Below, in pieces: positions 8,599 to 17,963 of a stretch of DNA of 64,000 nt; positions within the stretch are counted from its first letter, which is position 1; each line of letters begins with the position of its first letter. The stretch spans positions 62,001-126,000 of the forward strand of contig JANNOQ010000045.1 in assembly GCA_031399085.1 (NCBI GenBank), written 5' to 3'. The translations under genes and the position numbers were made by a program. This DNA is from R-RK-3 sp031399085 (GTDB lineage Bacteria; Pseudomonadota; Alphaproteobacteria; Rhizobiales; Rhodomicrobiaceae). The notes under the pieces were generated by a model. It was not told where the DNA came from and ran no database searches. It worked only from the letters and a program-made list of their open reading frames with translations.

Positions 8599-8630
8599 AA
8601 AAGCGCCGCGCTTTGACAGCACGGCGCTTT
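8599..8630 (-). terminator. Intrinsic terminator downstream of pnp
   Basis: On the minus strand AAAGCGCCG and CGGCGCTTTT form a hairpin that ends in a short T-run. It starts 24 bases after the pnp stop, so it likely ends the long rimP-pnp transcription unit. Confidence 0.7.
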
Positions 8631-8653
8631 GAATCGGTCGAATTTTACCCGAA

Positions 8654-10786
8654 TTATCCGGCAGCCGCCTCGGCTTCGGACTGAGCGATCTCCTCGCCCG
8701 TCGTCTGATCGACGATTTTCATCGACAGGCGGACTTTGCCGCGATCGTCGAAGCCCATCAGCTTGACGTAAACATCCTGGCCTTCCTTGACGACGTCCTT
8801 CACCTGTTTCACGCGTTCGGATGCGAGCTGCGAAACATGCACCAGGCCGTCTTTGGAGCCGAAGAAGTTCACGAAAGCGCCGAACTCGACGATTTTAACG
8901 ACTTTGCCCTTATAGATTGTGCCGATTTCCGGCTCGGAGGCGATCGAGCGAATGCGGTACAGCGCGTCCTCGATGGATTTGTGATTGGAGGCCGCGACCT
9001 TCACGGTGCCGTCGTCGCTAATGTCGATCTTGGCGCCGGTTTCCTCCACGATCGCGCGGATGACCGAGCCGCCCGAGCCGATGACTTCGCGGATCTTGTC
9101 CGTCGGGATGGTGATCATCTCGATGCGCGGGGCGTGCTCGCCGAGCGAGGAGCGCGGCGTGTTGAGCGCCTTGGCCATTTCGCTGAGGATGTGCAGGCGG
9201 CCGTCCTTGGCCTGGCCGAGGGCGATCTTCATGATCTCGGGCGTGATGCCGGTGATCTTGATGTCCATCTGCAAAGAGGTCACGCCGGTTTCTGTGCCCG
9301 CGACCTTGAAGTCCATGTCGCCGAGATGATCCTCATCGCCAAGAATGTCGGAGAGCACGGCGAATTCGTCGCCGTCCTTGATGAGGCCCATAGCAATGCC
9401 CGCGACGGGCCGTTTCAGCGGCACGCCGGCATCCATCAGTGCGAGCGAGGAACCGCAAACCGTCGCCATCGACGAGGAGCCATTCGATTCCGAGATCTCG
9501 GAGACGATGCGCAGCGTGTAGGGGAACTGATCCTTGGCGGGCAGGATCGGACGCAGCGCGCGCCAGGCGAGCTTGCCATGCCCCACCTCGCGGCGGCCCG
9601 GTCCGCCCATGCGCCCCGTCTCGCCGACCGAGAAGGGCGGGAAATTGTAATGCAGCAGGAAGTTTTCCTTATAGGTGCCTTCCAGCGCATCGACCCACTG
9701 CTCATCCTCGCCGGTGCCGAGCGTCGCAACGCAGAGCGCCTGAGTTTCGCCGCGCGTGAACAGCGCCGAACCATGCGTTCGCGGCAGCACGCCGACCTCG
9801 CAAATGATTTGCCGGACGGTGGAGAGATCGCGCCCGTCGATACGCTTGCCGGTCTTGAGAATATTGCCACGCACGACCGTCTTTTCGAGAGTTTTGAACA
9901 CTTCTGAAAGCTCGCTCCCCGAAGACGCAGCAGCATCGGCGGTGAGCAGCTCGGCCATGACTTTGGACTTGAGTTCGGCGACCTTGGTCTGGCGCTCGGT
10001 CTTAGCCGCGATCTGGTAGGCCTTTTTCAGGTCTTTTTCGGTAAGCTTCTTGACCTTGGCCTCGAATTCGCTCGGACCCTTCTCGTCGATGTCCCAAGGC
10101 TCCTTCGCGGCATGTTCGGCAAGCCGGATGATGGCGTCGATCACCGGCTGGAAGCTCTCGTGGCCGAACATGACGGCGCCGAGCATGATTTCCTCGGATA
10201 GCTCCTTGGCCTCCGATTCGACCATCAGCACGGCATCGCCGGTGCCGGCGACGACGAGTTCGAGGTCGGTTTCCTTGAGCTGATCGTGGGTCGGGTTGAG
10301 CACATACTCGCCGTTCGTATAGGCGACTTTCGCTGCGCCGACCGGCCCCATGAAAGGAATGCCGGAAAGGGTGAGCGCGGTTGAGGAGGCGATCAGCGCC
10401 ACCACGTCGGGCTCATTCTCCATGTCGTGCGACAGGACGGTGGCGATGATTTGCACTTCATTCCGGAAGCCGTCCGCGAAAAGCGGGCGCACCGGACGGT
10501 CGATCAGCCGGGAAACCAGCGTTTCGCGCTCCGTCGGACGGCCCTCGCGCTTGAAAAAGCCGCCGGGGATTTTGCCCGCCGCGTAGGTTTTTTCCTGATA
10601 ATGCACGGTCAGGGGAAAGAAATCTTGACCGGGCTTTGCTTGCTTCTCGGCGACCACGGTCGCTAGAACGGTGGTCTCGCCATATTGGACCAGCACGGCG
10701 GCGGTGGCTTGACGCGCTATGCGGCCCGTCTCGAATTTCAAAGGGCGTCCGCCCCAAACGATTTCTTCGCGATGTATTTCAAACAT
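8654..10786 (-). CDS. pnp: Polyribonucleotide nucleotidyltransferase (PNPase)
   Basis: PNPase is a trimeric 3-to-5 phosphorolytic exoribonuclease of mRNA decay and sRNA metabolism. The 710 residues match the family. Two RNase PH-like domains flank an alpha-helical linker; the second includes GRRDLST-like IDGRDLSTVRQI and FPPFSVGETGRMGGPGRREVGHG. A KH domain (IREVIGSGGSVIRAI, about residue 565) and an S1 domain (GKVVKIVEFGAFVNFFGSKDGLVHVS, about 620-690) follow. It lies downstream of rpsO, as in most bacteria, but 303 bases containing repeats separate them. Autoregulation through its leader is known in E. coli and possible here. Confidence 0.97.
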   Translation of the reverse strand: MFEIHREEIVWGGRPLKFETGRIARQATAAVLVQYGETTVLATVVAEKQAKPGQDFFPLTVHYQEKTYAAGKIPGGFFKREGRPTERETLVSRLIDRPVRPLFADGFRNEVQIIATVLSHDMENEPDVVALIASSTALTLSGIPFMGPVGAAKVAYTNGEYVLNPTHDQLKETDLELVVAGTGDAVLMVESEAKELSEEIMLGAVMFGHESFQPVIDAIIRLAEHAAKEPWDIDEKGPSEFEAKVKKLTEKDLKKAYQIAAKTERQTKVAELKSKVMAELLTADAAASSGSELSEVFKTLEKTVVRGNILKTGKRIDGRDLSTVRQIICEVGVLPRTHGSALFTRGETQALCVATLGTGEDEQWVDALEGTYKENFLLHYNFPPFSVGETGRMGGPGRREVGHGKLAWRALRPILPAKDQFPYTLRIVSEISESNGSSSMATVCGSSLALMDAGVPLKRPVAGIAMGLIKDGDEFAVLSDILGDEDHLGDMDFKVAGTETGVTSLQMDIKITGITPEIMKIALGQAKDGRLHILSEMAKALNTPRSSLGEHAPRIEMITIPTDKIREVIGSGGSVIRAIVEETGAKIDISDDGTVKVAASNHKSIEDALYRIRSIASEPEIGTIYKGKVVKIVEFGAFVNFFGSKDGLVHVSQLASERVKQVKDVVKEGQDVYVKLMGFDDRGKVRLSMKIVDQTTGEEIAQSEAEAAAG

Positions 10787-10958
10787 TCTTGCAGTTCCAG
10801 TTCTTTTCTCCCGCGCATCCTTGTGCCGGGACCTCGTTTCACTTGCTCTTAGCGCGCATAGCCTTAGCTCAAAATGCCGCCGGAGAATAGGGTTGACTGT
10901 GACTTTGCGCGACTACCCTCAGGAAATATGGATGACGGGTGTCAACAGGGTTGCCGTC

Positions 10959-10980
10959 GCCCCGGCCTACGAGCCGGGGC
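10959..10980. repeat. GC-rich palindrome GCCCCGGC/GCCGGGGC
   Basis: Perfect 8-base arms GCCCCGGC and GCCGGGGC enclose six bases. It lies between rpsO and pnp and could be a repeat unit or an RNA stem. Confidence 0.6.
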
Positions 10981-11024
10981 CTAATCGCCTACCGCTCGGC
11001 ATGAAATTGGGGCAATGAGAGTTG

Positions 11025-11056
11025 ATCCCGGCTCGCCGCTCCGCGGCGTCCGGGAT
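11025..11056. repeat. Dispersed palindromic repeat, family B
   Basis: Arms ATCCCGG and CCGGGAT enclose CTCGCCGCTCCGCGGCGT, followed by GACG. A close relative with the same internal CTCGCCGCT occurs at 59175-59208, which indicates a dispersed repeat rather than a one-off hairpin. Confidence 0.65.
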
Positions 11057-11089
11057 GACGCAAGAGGCATAGTCTGATTTAAGATCGGC

Positions 11090-11359
11090 CTAGCGGCGAA
11101 TGCCGAGCCGGGCGATAAGGTCGCGATAGCGCTTGTCGTCCTTGCTCTTGACATAGTCCAGCAGGCTGCGGCGCGTGCTGACCATCTTCAAAAGACCCCG
11201 GCGCGAATGGTTGTCGCTCTTATGGGTTTTGAAATGCTCGGTCAAATTGACGATGCGCTCGGTCAGAATCGCTGCCTGAACTTCCGGCGAGCCGGTGTCG
11301 CCGTCCTTAATCGCATATTCGGTGATGAGCGCTTGCTTGCGCTCCGCAGTAACCGACAT
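11090..11359 (-). CDS. rpsO: 30S ribosomal protein S15
   Basis: S15 is an 89-residue primary 16S rRNA-binding protein of the 30S platform. Family signatures include GDTGSPEVQAAILTERI and the closing KDDKRYRDLIARLGIRR. The ATG at 11359 follows AAGGAGAT. It lies 30 bases downstream of truB and is probably part of the rimP-rpsO transcript. Length and sequence are ordinary. Confidence 0.98.
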   Translation of the reverse strand: MSVTAERKQALITEYAIKDGDTGSPEVQAAILTERIVNLTEHFKTHKSDNHSRRGLLKMVSTRRSLLDYVKSKDDKRYRDLIARLGIRR

Positions 11360-11389
11360 CGGATATCTCCTTAAATCAAATGAGGCTTA

Positions 11390-12313
11390 TCATAGCGGGA
11401 TGTTGAAGACCCTGGAGGGCCGCAATTCTCCCCGCTCGACCTCGCCGAGCGCGATCAGCGTCCCGCGCGAGGTGGCGTAGATAAGACCTTGGTGGATGGG
11501 GGCGTCCCGGCCACGAAGAATGATCGGCTTGCCCCGCTTCAATTGCTCCGCGTCCGATCCGTTGACGGCGAACGCCGGGATGCCGTCCAGCGCTGTCTCA
11601 ACGGGCAGAAGCGCTCCAAGGAGCGCCTCGCGGCCGGCATCACTATTGCTCAGTTCCTCAAGGCTTTCCAGCGAAATTGCGCGGTCTTCGGGAAAAGGCC
11701 CGACCCGCGTCCGGCGCAATTGGGCTACGTGGCCGAAACAGCCCAGCTTGCGCCCGAGATCGCGGGCGATGGCGCGCACATAGGTGCCCTTGCCGCATTG
11801 GGCCTCGAACAGGCAGCTGTCGGGCGATGGAATGCCGGCGATTTCGAGCCTGTGCACTTCGACGCCGCGCGGCTTGATCTCGAACTCCTCGCCGTCACGG
11901 GCAAGATCGTAGGCGCGCTCGCCCTCGATCTTGATCGCCGAGAAGCGGGGCGGCGTCTGCATGATCGAGCCGCGAAACTCCGGCAGGGCGGCCTCGATCG
12001 CCTCGCGCGTCGGCCGCTCGGCACTCTCGCGGGCGGGCTCGCCCTCGGCATCATCGGTGTCGGTCTCGATGCCCCAGCGGACCAGGAAGCGGTATTCCTT
12101 GGCGCTGTCCACAACATGCGGGATGGTTTTGGTGGCCTCGCCGAAGGCGACCGGCAGAATGCCCGTCGCCAGCGGGTCAAGCGTGCCGGCGTGGCCCGCC
12201 TTATCCGCATTGAAGAGGCGCTTCACCTTATTCAACGCATGGGTCGAAGTAATGGATTGCGGCTTGTCCAGAATCAGCCAGCCGTGAACGGGGGTGCCTT
12301 TGCGGCGGGCCAT
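11390..12313 (-). CDS. truB: tRNA pseudouridine-55 synthase
   Basis: TruB makes pseudouridine 55 in the T-loop of tRNAs and acts as a tRNA chaperone. The 307-residue protein carries the catalytic motif GHAGTLDPLATG with the nucleophilic aspartate at residue 46, plus RFSAIKIEGERAYDLAR and CGKGTYVRAIARDLG. The C-terminal part fits a PUA-like extension. It lies between rbfA and rpsO, 24 bases from rbfA, as expected for this conserved block. Confidence 0.97.
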   Translation of the reverse strand: MARRKGTPVHGWLILDKPQSITSTHALNKVKRLFNADKAGHAGTLDPLATGILPVAFGEATKTIPHVVDSAKEYRFLVRWGIETDTDDAEGEPARESAERPTREAIEAALPEFRGSIMQTPPRFSAIKIEGERAYDLARDGEEFEIKPRGVEVHRLEIAGIPSPDSCLFEAQCGKGTYVRAIARDLGRKLGCFGHVAQLRRTRVGPFPEDRAISLESLEELSNSDAGREALLGALLPVETALDGIPAFAVNGSDAEQLKRGKPIILRGRDAPIHQGLIYATSRGTLIALGEVERGELRPSRVFNIPL

Positions 12314-12337
12314 GACTACGCTCCGAAAAAGGGGAGT

Positions 12338-12724
12338 TCAATCGAGATCGCGCTTGACGACCGGCGAGCGCAGGATCGCGTCGATGCGTTCGGCCTCGTC
12401 GAATGTCTCGTCGATCTGAAAAGACAAGTTTGGCATGTATTTCAGATCGACGCGCTTGGCAAGCTCGCCGCGCAGGAAACGCTGGTGACGAGCGAGGGCG
12501 GCGGTCAGAGCCTGCCGGTCGCCGCCGCCGAACGGCAAGACGTAAATGGCCGCATTGCGCAGATCGGGGCTGACCTTCACCTCGGTCACAGTGATGGGCT
12601 TGCCTTGCAGCTCGGGATCGGCGATCGCCGACCGAATCAGGATGTCGGCAAACGCGTGACGTATCATCTCGCCGACGCGGAGCTGGCGTTGAGTGGGGCC
12701 TGTCAAGCTGTGCTGTCTTGCCAT
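12338..12724 (-). CDS. rbfA: 30S ribosome-binding factor A
   Basis: RbfA is a KH-type protein that helps late 30S maturation. About 128 residues are encoded, with the family segments RVGEMIRHAFADIL, ITVTEVKVSPDLRNAAIYV and LPNLSF-like YMPNLSFQIDETF. The ATG at 12724 (MARQHSLTG) fits homologues; an in-frame start six codons upstream is possible, and neither has a strong ribosome binding site. It lies between infB and truB in the usual order. Confidence 0.95.
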   Translation of the reverse strand: MARQHSLTGPTQRQLRVGEMIRHAFADILIRSAIADPELQGKPITVTEVKVSPDLRNAAIYVLPFGGGDRQALTAALARHQRFLRGELAKRVDLKYMPNLSFQIDETFDEAERIDAILRSPVVKRDLD

Positions 12725-12773
12725 GTCGTTTCCGCTTTGCACGAGGAGCGGCGCGCTACCGGTTCAAACTCCT

Positions 12774-12784
12774 AGAGCGGGATG
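12774..12784. repeat. Half copy of repeat family C
   Basis: AGAGCGGGATG between rbfA and infB matches one arm of the complete palindrome at 58971-59023. The other arm is absent, so this may be a decayed copy or a chance match. Confidence 0.35.
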
Positions 12785-12818
12785 TTTTTGCCAACAAACG
12801 CGATGGTCAAACACCCGC

Positions 12819-15521
12819 CTAAAGCGAGCGCTTGACCTCTTCGACCCGGAAGCACTCGATAATGTCGCCCTTGCGCAGGTCATGATAGTTCTCGAAGCCC
12901 ATGCCGCATTCCTGCCCGGCCTGCACTTCCTTGACCTCGTCCTTGAAGCGCTTCAGCGTCGACAGCTTGCCTTCGTGTATGACGACATTGTCGCGGATTA
13001 GGCGGACATTGGCGCCGCGCTCGACCTTGCCGTCGGTGACGCGGCAGCCCGCAATATTGCCGACCTTGGTGATGTTGAACACCTCCAGAATTTCGGCGTT
13101 GCCGAGGAAGGTTTCGCGCAGCGTTGGCGACAGCAGGCCGGACATGGCGGCTTTAATATCGTCGACGAGATCGTAGATGACATTGTAATAGCGGATCTCG
13201 ATGCCGCCACGCTCGGCCAGATCCTTGGCTTGCGCATTGGCGCGGATGTTAAAGCCCACCATCGCCGCGTTTGAGGCCGAGGCGAGCGAGACGTCGGATT
13301 CGGTGATGCCGCCGACGCCGGCATGAATGATCCGCGCCGCGACTTCCTCGGTGCCCAGCTTTTCGAGCGCGGAGGATATGGCCTCGACCGAGCCCTGCAC
13401 ATCGCCCTTGATGATCAGCGGGAATTCTTTTTTGCCGGCCTGTTTCAGCTGGCTCATCATTTGCTCGAGTGAGCCGCGGGCTCCTGCCCCGGTAGACCTG
13501 AAGTCGCGCAGCTTACGCACGCGATAGGCGGTCAATTCGCGAGCGCGGCCTTCGCTTTCCACCACGGCGAGCTGGTCGCCAGCCTCAGGCGCGCTGTCCA
13601 AGCCGAGGACTTCGACCGGCACGGACGGCCCGGCTGAGACGATATGTGCGCCCTTGTCGTCGATGAGCGCACGCACCCGGCCCCAGGCGCGTCCGGCCAC
13701 GATAATCTGGCCGACCTGAATGGTGCCACGTTGGATGAGAACCGTGCCGACCGGACCGCGTCCGCGTTCCAGCTTGGCCTCGATGACCACGCCTTCAGCC
13801 GGACGGTTCGGATTGGCGCCCAATTCCAGCACTTCCGCTTGCAAGCCGATCAATTCTAAAAGCCGGTCGAGATTGGTCCCGGCTTTTGCCGAGACTTCCA
13901 CTTCCAGCGTATCGCCGCCCAGGCTTTCGACGACGATTTCGTGCTGCAACAGCTCCATGCGGACACGCTGCGGATCGGCGTCGGGCTTGTCGATCTTGTT
14001 GATCGCCACGATCATCGGCACACCCGCCGCCTTGGCGTGATTGATCGCCTCGATGGTCTGCGGCATGACGCCGTCATCGGCCGCCACGACCAGAATGACG
14101 ATGTCGGTGACTTTGGCGCCGCGCGAGCGCATCGCCGTGAAAGCGGCGTGGCCCGGCGTGTCGATGAAGGTGATCGGCGCGCCATCGGGCGTCACCACCT
14201 GATAGGCGCCAATATGCTGGGTGATGCCGCCGGCCTCGCCATCCACCACGTGCGTGTGGCGCAGGGCGTCGAGCAGCGAGGTTTTGCCGTGATCGACATG
14301 GCCCATGATTGTGACGACGGGGGCGCGCGGCTCGCGGTCGGAATCCTCGTCCAGCGTGCCGATGAAGCCCTCCTCGACGTCGGCTTCCGAAACGCGCCGC
14401 ACCGTATGTCCGAATTCGGCCGCGACAAGTTCGGCCGTGTCGGGGTCGATAATGTCGTTGATCTTGTGCATATGTCCCTGCTTCATCAGGAACTTGATGA
14501 TTTCAACCGAGCGCTCGGCCATCCGGTTGCCCAGCTCCTGGATCGTGATCGCTTCCGGCAATTGCACCTCGCGGACGATCTTCTTCCTTGGCTCGGGTGC
14601 GAGCGCCTGTTTCTTCAAACGCTCCCGCTGACGGCGCAGCGAAGCGAGCGAGCGTTCGCGCTGACTGTCGTCCAGCGCATTGGAAATGGTGAGCTTTTGG
14701 CGGCCCCGGCGGTCCTCTTCGACCTTTTTGACGGGAGCGACCTTTGGCTTTTTCAACGCCATGCCTGGCTTGCCGCGCGCCGGGCCGTCATCGTCCTCGG
14801 CGGCGCGCGAGGTGGTTTCACGCTCTTCCGCGACGCCGCGCGGCGGGCGGGCGACGGTATCGGCGCCTTCGCGAACCGCTCCGCCTTCCTTGACCACTGT
14901 CCCGCGACGCGCAGCACCGGCAGCGCCGGTCTTTGCCTTGTCGATACCGGTTTTGGCGTCGGCAACAGCGTCCTTCGCCTCGCCAGGCGCCTCGGGGGCC
15001 ACTTCCGGAGCCGGGGGCTTGGGCTGAAGCGCGTCCAACGCGGCCTGTTTGGCTGCTTCCTGCTGGCGGGCCGCGTCAAGAACGGCCTGCTCCTTGGCGT
15101 CTTCCGCGCGCTGCAGCTCTTCAACCGCGTGCTCGCGCTTCTCGACCTCGGCACGCTTGCGCGCCTCGATGAGCGCCCGCGCGCGCGCATCGACCTCGCC
15201 AGAGGAGAGCTGGCGAAGCACGTTTCGCTGCTGCTGCTTGTCAGGCTGTTGAATCTGAGGCGGCTTGCGGAACGCATCGCGCTCGCGCGGCGACTTGGCC
15301 GCTTCAGGAGCCGGCGTGTTTTCCTGAGGAACGGACGCCACGGCTTCCTGCATGCTCATGGGCTTTTTGCTGCGCTTCTTCTCGACCACAACCGATTTCG
15401 AACGGCCATGGCTGAAATTCTGACGCACCAGACCTTGCTCGACCGTCCGCTTGACGTTCAAGGTGATGGTCTTGCGGCCCGCATTCGCGGCTTTATCTTC
15501 CGGATCTCTCGTTTCGCTCAT
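12819..15521 (-). CDS. infB: Translation initiation factor IF-2
   Basis: IF-2 is the GTPase that brings initiator tRNA to the 30S subunit and promotes subunit joining. The 900-residue protein has an N-terminal IF2-associated segment with Ser-Lys-rich basic residues and a long charged coiled region (about 60-250, many Ala/Glu/Lys repeats). The G domain follows with GHVDHGKTSLLDALR, DTPGHAAFT and NKIDKPDAD. Beta-barrel domains II to IV complete it. Its ATG overlaps the ylxR stop by four bases, indicating translational coupling. The N-terminal charged region is the part that varies most in this family. Confidence 0.97.
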   Translation of the reverse strand: MSETRDPEDKAANAGRKTITLNVKRTVEQGLVRQNFSHGRSKSVVVEKKRSKKPMSMQEAVASVPQENTPAPEAAKSPRERDAFRKPPQIQQPDKQQQRNVLRQLSSGEVDARARALIEARKRAEVEKREHAVEELQRAEDAKEQAVLDAARQQEAAKQAALDALQPKPPAPEVAPEAPGEAKDAVADAKTGIDKAKTGAAGAARRGTVVKEGGAVREGADTVARPPRGVAEERETTSRAAEDDDGPARGKPGMALKKPKVAPVKKVEEDRRGRQKLTISNALDDSQRERSLASLRRQRERLKKQALAPEPRKKIVREVQLPEAITIQELGNRMAERSVEIIKFLMKQGHMHKINDIIDPDTAELVAAEFGHTVRRVSEADVEEGFIGTLDEDSDREPRAPVVTIMGHVDHGKTSLLDALRHTHVVDGEAGGITQHIGAYQVVTPDGAPITFIDTPGHAAFTAMRSRGAKVTDIVILVVAADDGVMPQTIEAINHAKAAGVPMIVAINKIDKPDADPQRVRMELLQHEIVVESLGGDTLEVEVSAKAGTNLDRLLELIGLQAEVLELGANPNRPAEGVVIEAKLERGRGPVGTVLIQRGTIQVGQIIVAGRAWGRVRALIDDKGAHIVSAGPSVPVEVLGLDSAPEAGDQLAVVESEGRARELTAYRVRKLRDFRSTGAGARGSLEQMMSQLKQAGKKEFPLIIKGDVQGSVEAISSALEKLGTEEVAARIIHAGVGGITESDVSLASASNAAMVGFNIRANAQAKDLAERGGIEIRYYNVIYDLVDDIKAAMSGLLSPTLRETFLGNAEILEVFNITKVGNIAGCRVTDGKVERGANVRLIRDNVVIHEGKLSTLKRFKDEVKEVQAGQECGMGFENYHDLRKGDIIECFRVEEVKRSL

Positions 15522-16186
15522 ACTTTATCCTGTTCCGGCTCGCCCGCCACCGACGCGGGCGCCAGAGGTGTTCCCAAATAGTTCTTATACCGTTTAGCCG
15601 ACCAGAGAAACTTCCGGCCTGCGCCATCGTCCACAACGGCGGCGTGGATGACATTCCCTTTGCCCAGCGCCGCGCTCAGCTCAGCTCCGTCAAAATGGCT
15701 GACCGAGCTCAAATCGCCTGCGTGATCCCCGGAGACGGCTCGCGCGATGCGGTCCAGCTTCCGGCAACCGTCCGCGGAGGCATCCGCCGCGTGGATCAAT
15801 AACACCCGTTTTGCGCTCGTCAACGCCTTCTCGACCTTGGCCTGGCCGGCGACGACACAACCCGCTTTGTTCGCCAAGGCCAAATCCTGCAGAGCGGCGC
15901 GCCGCAAGAGGTCCAAAACGACTTCGGCCAAATTCGGATCGACCGTAACAGCGCGCCGGAAGCTCCTGGCAAACACCTTCAGCTTGACTGACCGAACGAT
16001 CGCCTCGTGCGTGGCCGTAACCCAAACGCCGCGTCCAGGAAGCTTTCTCTTGATGTCGGGTACGACCCGGCCTTCGGGGTCGAGAACGAAACGCAAAAGC
16101 TCGTCTTCCCGGCTGCGTGTCCGATCGAGAGCGCATTGCCGGATAGGTTTAACTTTACCTCTATCCTCTTCACGCAAAAAGTTCAC
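15518..16186 (-). CDS. YlxR/DUF448 RNA-binding protein fused to an L7Ae-like domain
   Basis: This protein of about 222 residues has an N-terminal YlxR-type domain: CALDRTRSREDELLRFVLDPEGRVVPD, then KRKLPGRGVWV. The following L7Ae/L30e-like domain contains DLALANKAGCVVAGQAKVEKAL and RVLLIHAADAS. Both are RNA-binding folds, and the fusion is usual in alphaproteobacteria. The start is uncertain: GTG 16186 is used, but GTG 16252 is in frame and nearer to nusA. It is placed between nusA and infB with a four-base overlap to infB. A role in ribosome or RNase P biology is inferred from work on YlxR elsewhere. Confidence 0.85.
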   Translation of the reverse strand: MNFLREEDRGKVKPIRQCALDRTRSREDELLRFVLDPEGRVVPDIKRKLPGRGVWVTATHEAIVRSVKLKVFARSFRRAVTVDPNLAEVVLDLLRRAALQDLALANKAGCVVAGQAKVEKALTSAKRVLLIHAADASADGCRKLDRIARAVSGDHAGDLSSVSHFDGAELSAALGKGNVIHAAVVDDGAGRKFLWSAKRYKNYLGTPLAPASVAGEPEQDKV

Positions 16187-16276
16187 TAAATCTATTCGCC
16201 TTACGCTTTGAGAAGCGGACAAACTGTTTCTGTGACGACACAGGCCATCCACAATGTGCCGCTTTATCCTTATTCC

Positions 16277-17959
16277 TTAGCCGTCCTTACGATCCGAAAG
16301 TTCGTCGGTGGAACTGGCATCCCCATTCGGCTCGGACGGTTCCGGCTCATCAGCGATACCATCATCCGCCTCGGCGTCCTCACTCGGCGCCTCCGGCTCC
16401 GGATCGGCCTCGATCCAGCCCGCATGGATGCGCGAATTCAAGATCATCTGCTCCGCCTCTTCACGGGTCACGTCGAATTCCTCAAGAAAGCCCTTATGCC
16501 GGGTCGTCGCGCCGTCTTTCTTTTCCGCCCAGCCGATCAGATCGTCGGTGGCGCAATCCGCCAGGTCTTCGACCGTTTTAACGCCGTTCTCGCCGAGCGC
16601 GACGAGCATCCCCCGGCTGACGCCAGGAATCTCCGCAACTTCGTCGGCAACGCCCAGTTCTCGGCGCTTATCGTCCAGCTCGGTCTCGCGGCGCTCTAAA
16701 TAATCGACCGCGCGGGTTTGAATTTCATCCGCTGTCGTCTCGTCGAATCCTTCGATCGCGGCGATTTCGTGCGGCTCGACATAGGCCACTTCCTCGACGC
16801 TGCTGAAACCTTCCGAGGCGAGCAGTTGCGCGATGACCTCGTCGACGTCCAACGCTTCCATGAAGGTGTTGGAGCGGTCGTTAAATTCCTTTTGGCGGCG
16901 TTCCGATTCCTCGGCTTCCGTCAGGATATCGATGTCCCAGCCGGTCAACTGCGACGCAAGCCGGACATTCTGGCCGCGCCGTCCGATCGCCAGACTAAGC
17001 TGGTCATCGGGCACCACGACTTCAATACGCTCGGCGTCCTCATCGAGCACGACTTTTGCGACTTCGGCGGGCGCGAGCGCGTTCACGATAAAGGTGGCCG
17101 CATCGGGCGACCACTGAATGATGTCGATCTTCTCGCCTTGCAGTTCGTTCACCACCGCCTGGACGCGCGAGCCGCGCATCCCGACGCAGGCGCCGACCGG
17201 GTCGATGGAGGTATCCTTCGAGACAACGGCGATCTTGGCCCGGCTGCCCGGATCGCGCGCGACGGACTTCAGTTCGACGACGCCGTCGTAAATCTCAGGC
17301 ACTTCCTGAGCAAACAACTTGGCCATGAATTCCGGCCGTGTGCGCGACAGGAAAATTTGCGGCCCGCGCTGCTCGCGGCGGACATCGTAAATATAGGCGC
17401 GGACGCGGTCGCCATATCGGTAGGTCTCGCGCGGCAGCGTCTCGTCGCGGCGCACTACGCCTTCGGCGCGTCCCAGATCGACGACCACATTGCCGTATTC
17501 CACGCGCTTAACGACGCCGTTGGCGATGTCGCCAATGCGGTCCTTAAATTCGTCGAATTGCCGGTCGCGCTCGGCCTCGCGCACCTTTTGCACGATGACC
17601 TGTTTGGCGTTCTGCGCGGCGACACGGCCAAAATCGAGCGGGGGGAGCGGTTCGGCGATGAAGTCGCCAATATTGGCGTCCGGGTTGCGCTTGCGCGCGT
17701 CCTTCAGCGAAATCTCGACCGCGTCCAGCGCCACCGTCTCGACGACTTCAAGTAAGCGGGCCAACCTGATCTCACCCGTCTTAGCATCGATCTCGGCGCG
17801 GATCTCATTCTCGCTGCCATAGCGCGACTTGGCCGCCTTTTGAATGGCGTCCTCCATCGCCCCGATCACCAGATTACGGTCGATCGATTTCTCGCGCGCT
17901 ACCGCATCCGCGATCTGCAACAATTCCAACTTGTTCGCGCTAACACCTTGCTGCGCCAT
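16277..17959 (-). CDS. nusA: Transcription termination/antitermination factor NusA
   Basis: NusA binds RNA polymerase and nascent RNA to modulate pausing, termination and antitermination. About 560 residues are encoded. The N-terminal RNAP-binding domain is followed by S1 (about 130-200, VVDLGRAEGVVRRDETLPRETYR) and two KH domains (GACVGMRGSRVQAVVNELQGEK and LAIGRRGQNVRLASQLTGW). Acidic repeat-like regions lie at the C-terminus (about 360-560). The ATG at 17959 (MAQQGVSANKLELLQIA) follows GGAG; an upstream in-frame start is less likely. It follows rimP by four bases. Confidence 0.97.
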   Translation of the reverse strand: MAQQGVSANKLELLQIADAVAREKSIDRNLVIGAMEDAIQKAAKSRYGSENEIRAEIDAKTGEIRLARLLEVVETVALDAVEISLKDARKRNPDANIGDFIAEPLPPLDFGRVAAQNAKQVIVQKVREAERDRQFDEFKDRIGDIANGVVKRVEYGNVVVDLGRAEGVVRRDETLPRETYRYGDRVRAYIYDVRREQRGPQIFLSRTRPEFMAKLFAQEVPEIYDGVVELKSVARDPGSRAKIAVVSKDTSIDPVGACVGMRGSRVQAVVNELQGEKIDIIQWSPDAATFIVNALAPAEVAKVVLDEDAERIEVVVPDDQLSLAIGRRGQNVRLASQLTGWDIDILTEAEESERRQKEFNDRSNTFMEALDVDEVIAQLLASEGFSSVEEVAYVEPHEIAAIEGFDETTADEIQTRAVDYLERRETELDDKRRELGVADEVAEIPGVSRGMLVALGENGVKTVEDLADCATDDLIGWAEKKDGATTRHKGFLEEFDVTREEAEQMILNSRIHAGWIEADPEPEAPSEDAEADDGIADEPEPSEPNGDASSTDELSDRKDG

Positions 17960-17963
17960 CGCT

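Larger units (their letters stand above)
10787..11089. other. rpsO-pnp intergenic region with repeats
   Basis: This 303-base gap contains no gene. It holds two GC-rich palindromes (10959-10980 and 11025-11056) and an AT-richer segment close to pnp. In E. coli this interval carries the pnp promoter and an RNase III-cut hairpin; an equivalent cannot be assigned by eye. Confidence 0.6.

Noticed and set aside
11489..12775. Plus-strand open frame of 428 codons
   Set aside because: It is antisense to truB and rbfA, both clearly coding on the minus strand.
13941..15581. Plus-strand open frame of 546 codons
   Set aside because: It is antisense to infB and made of low-complexity mirrored codons; infB is certain.
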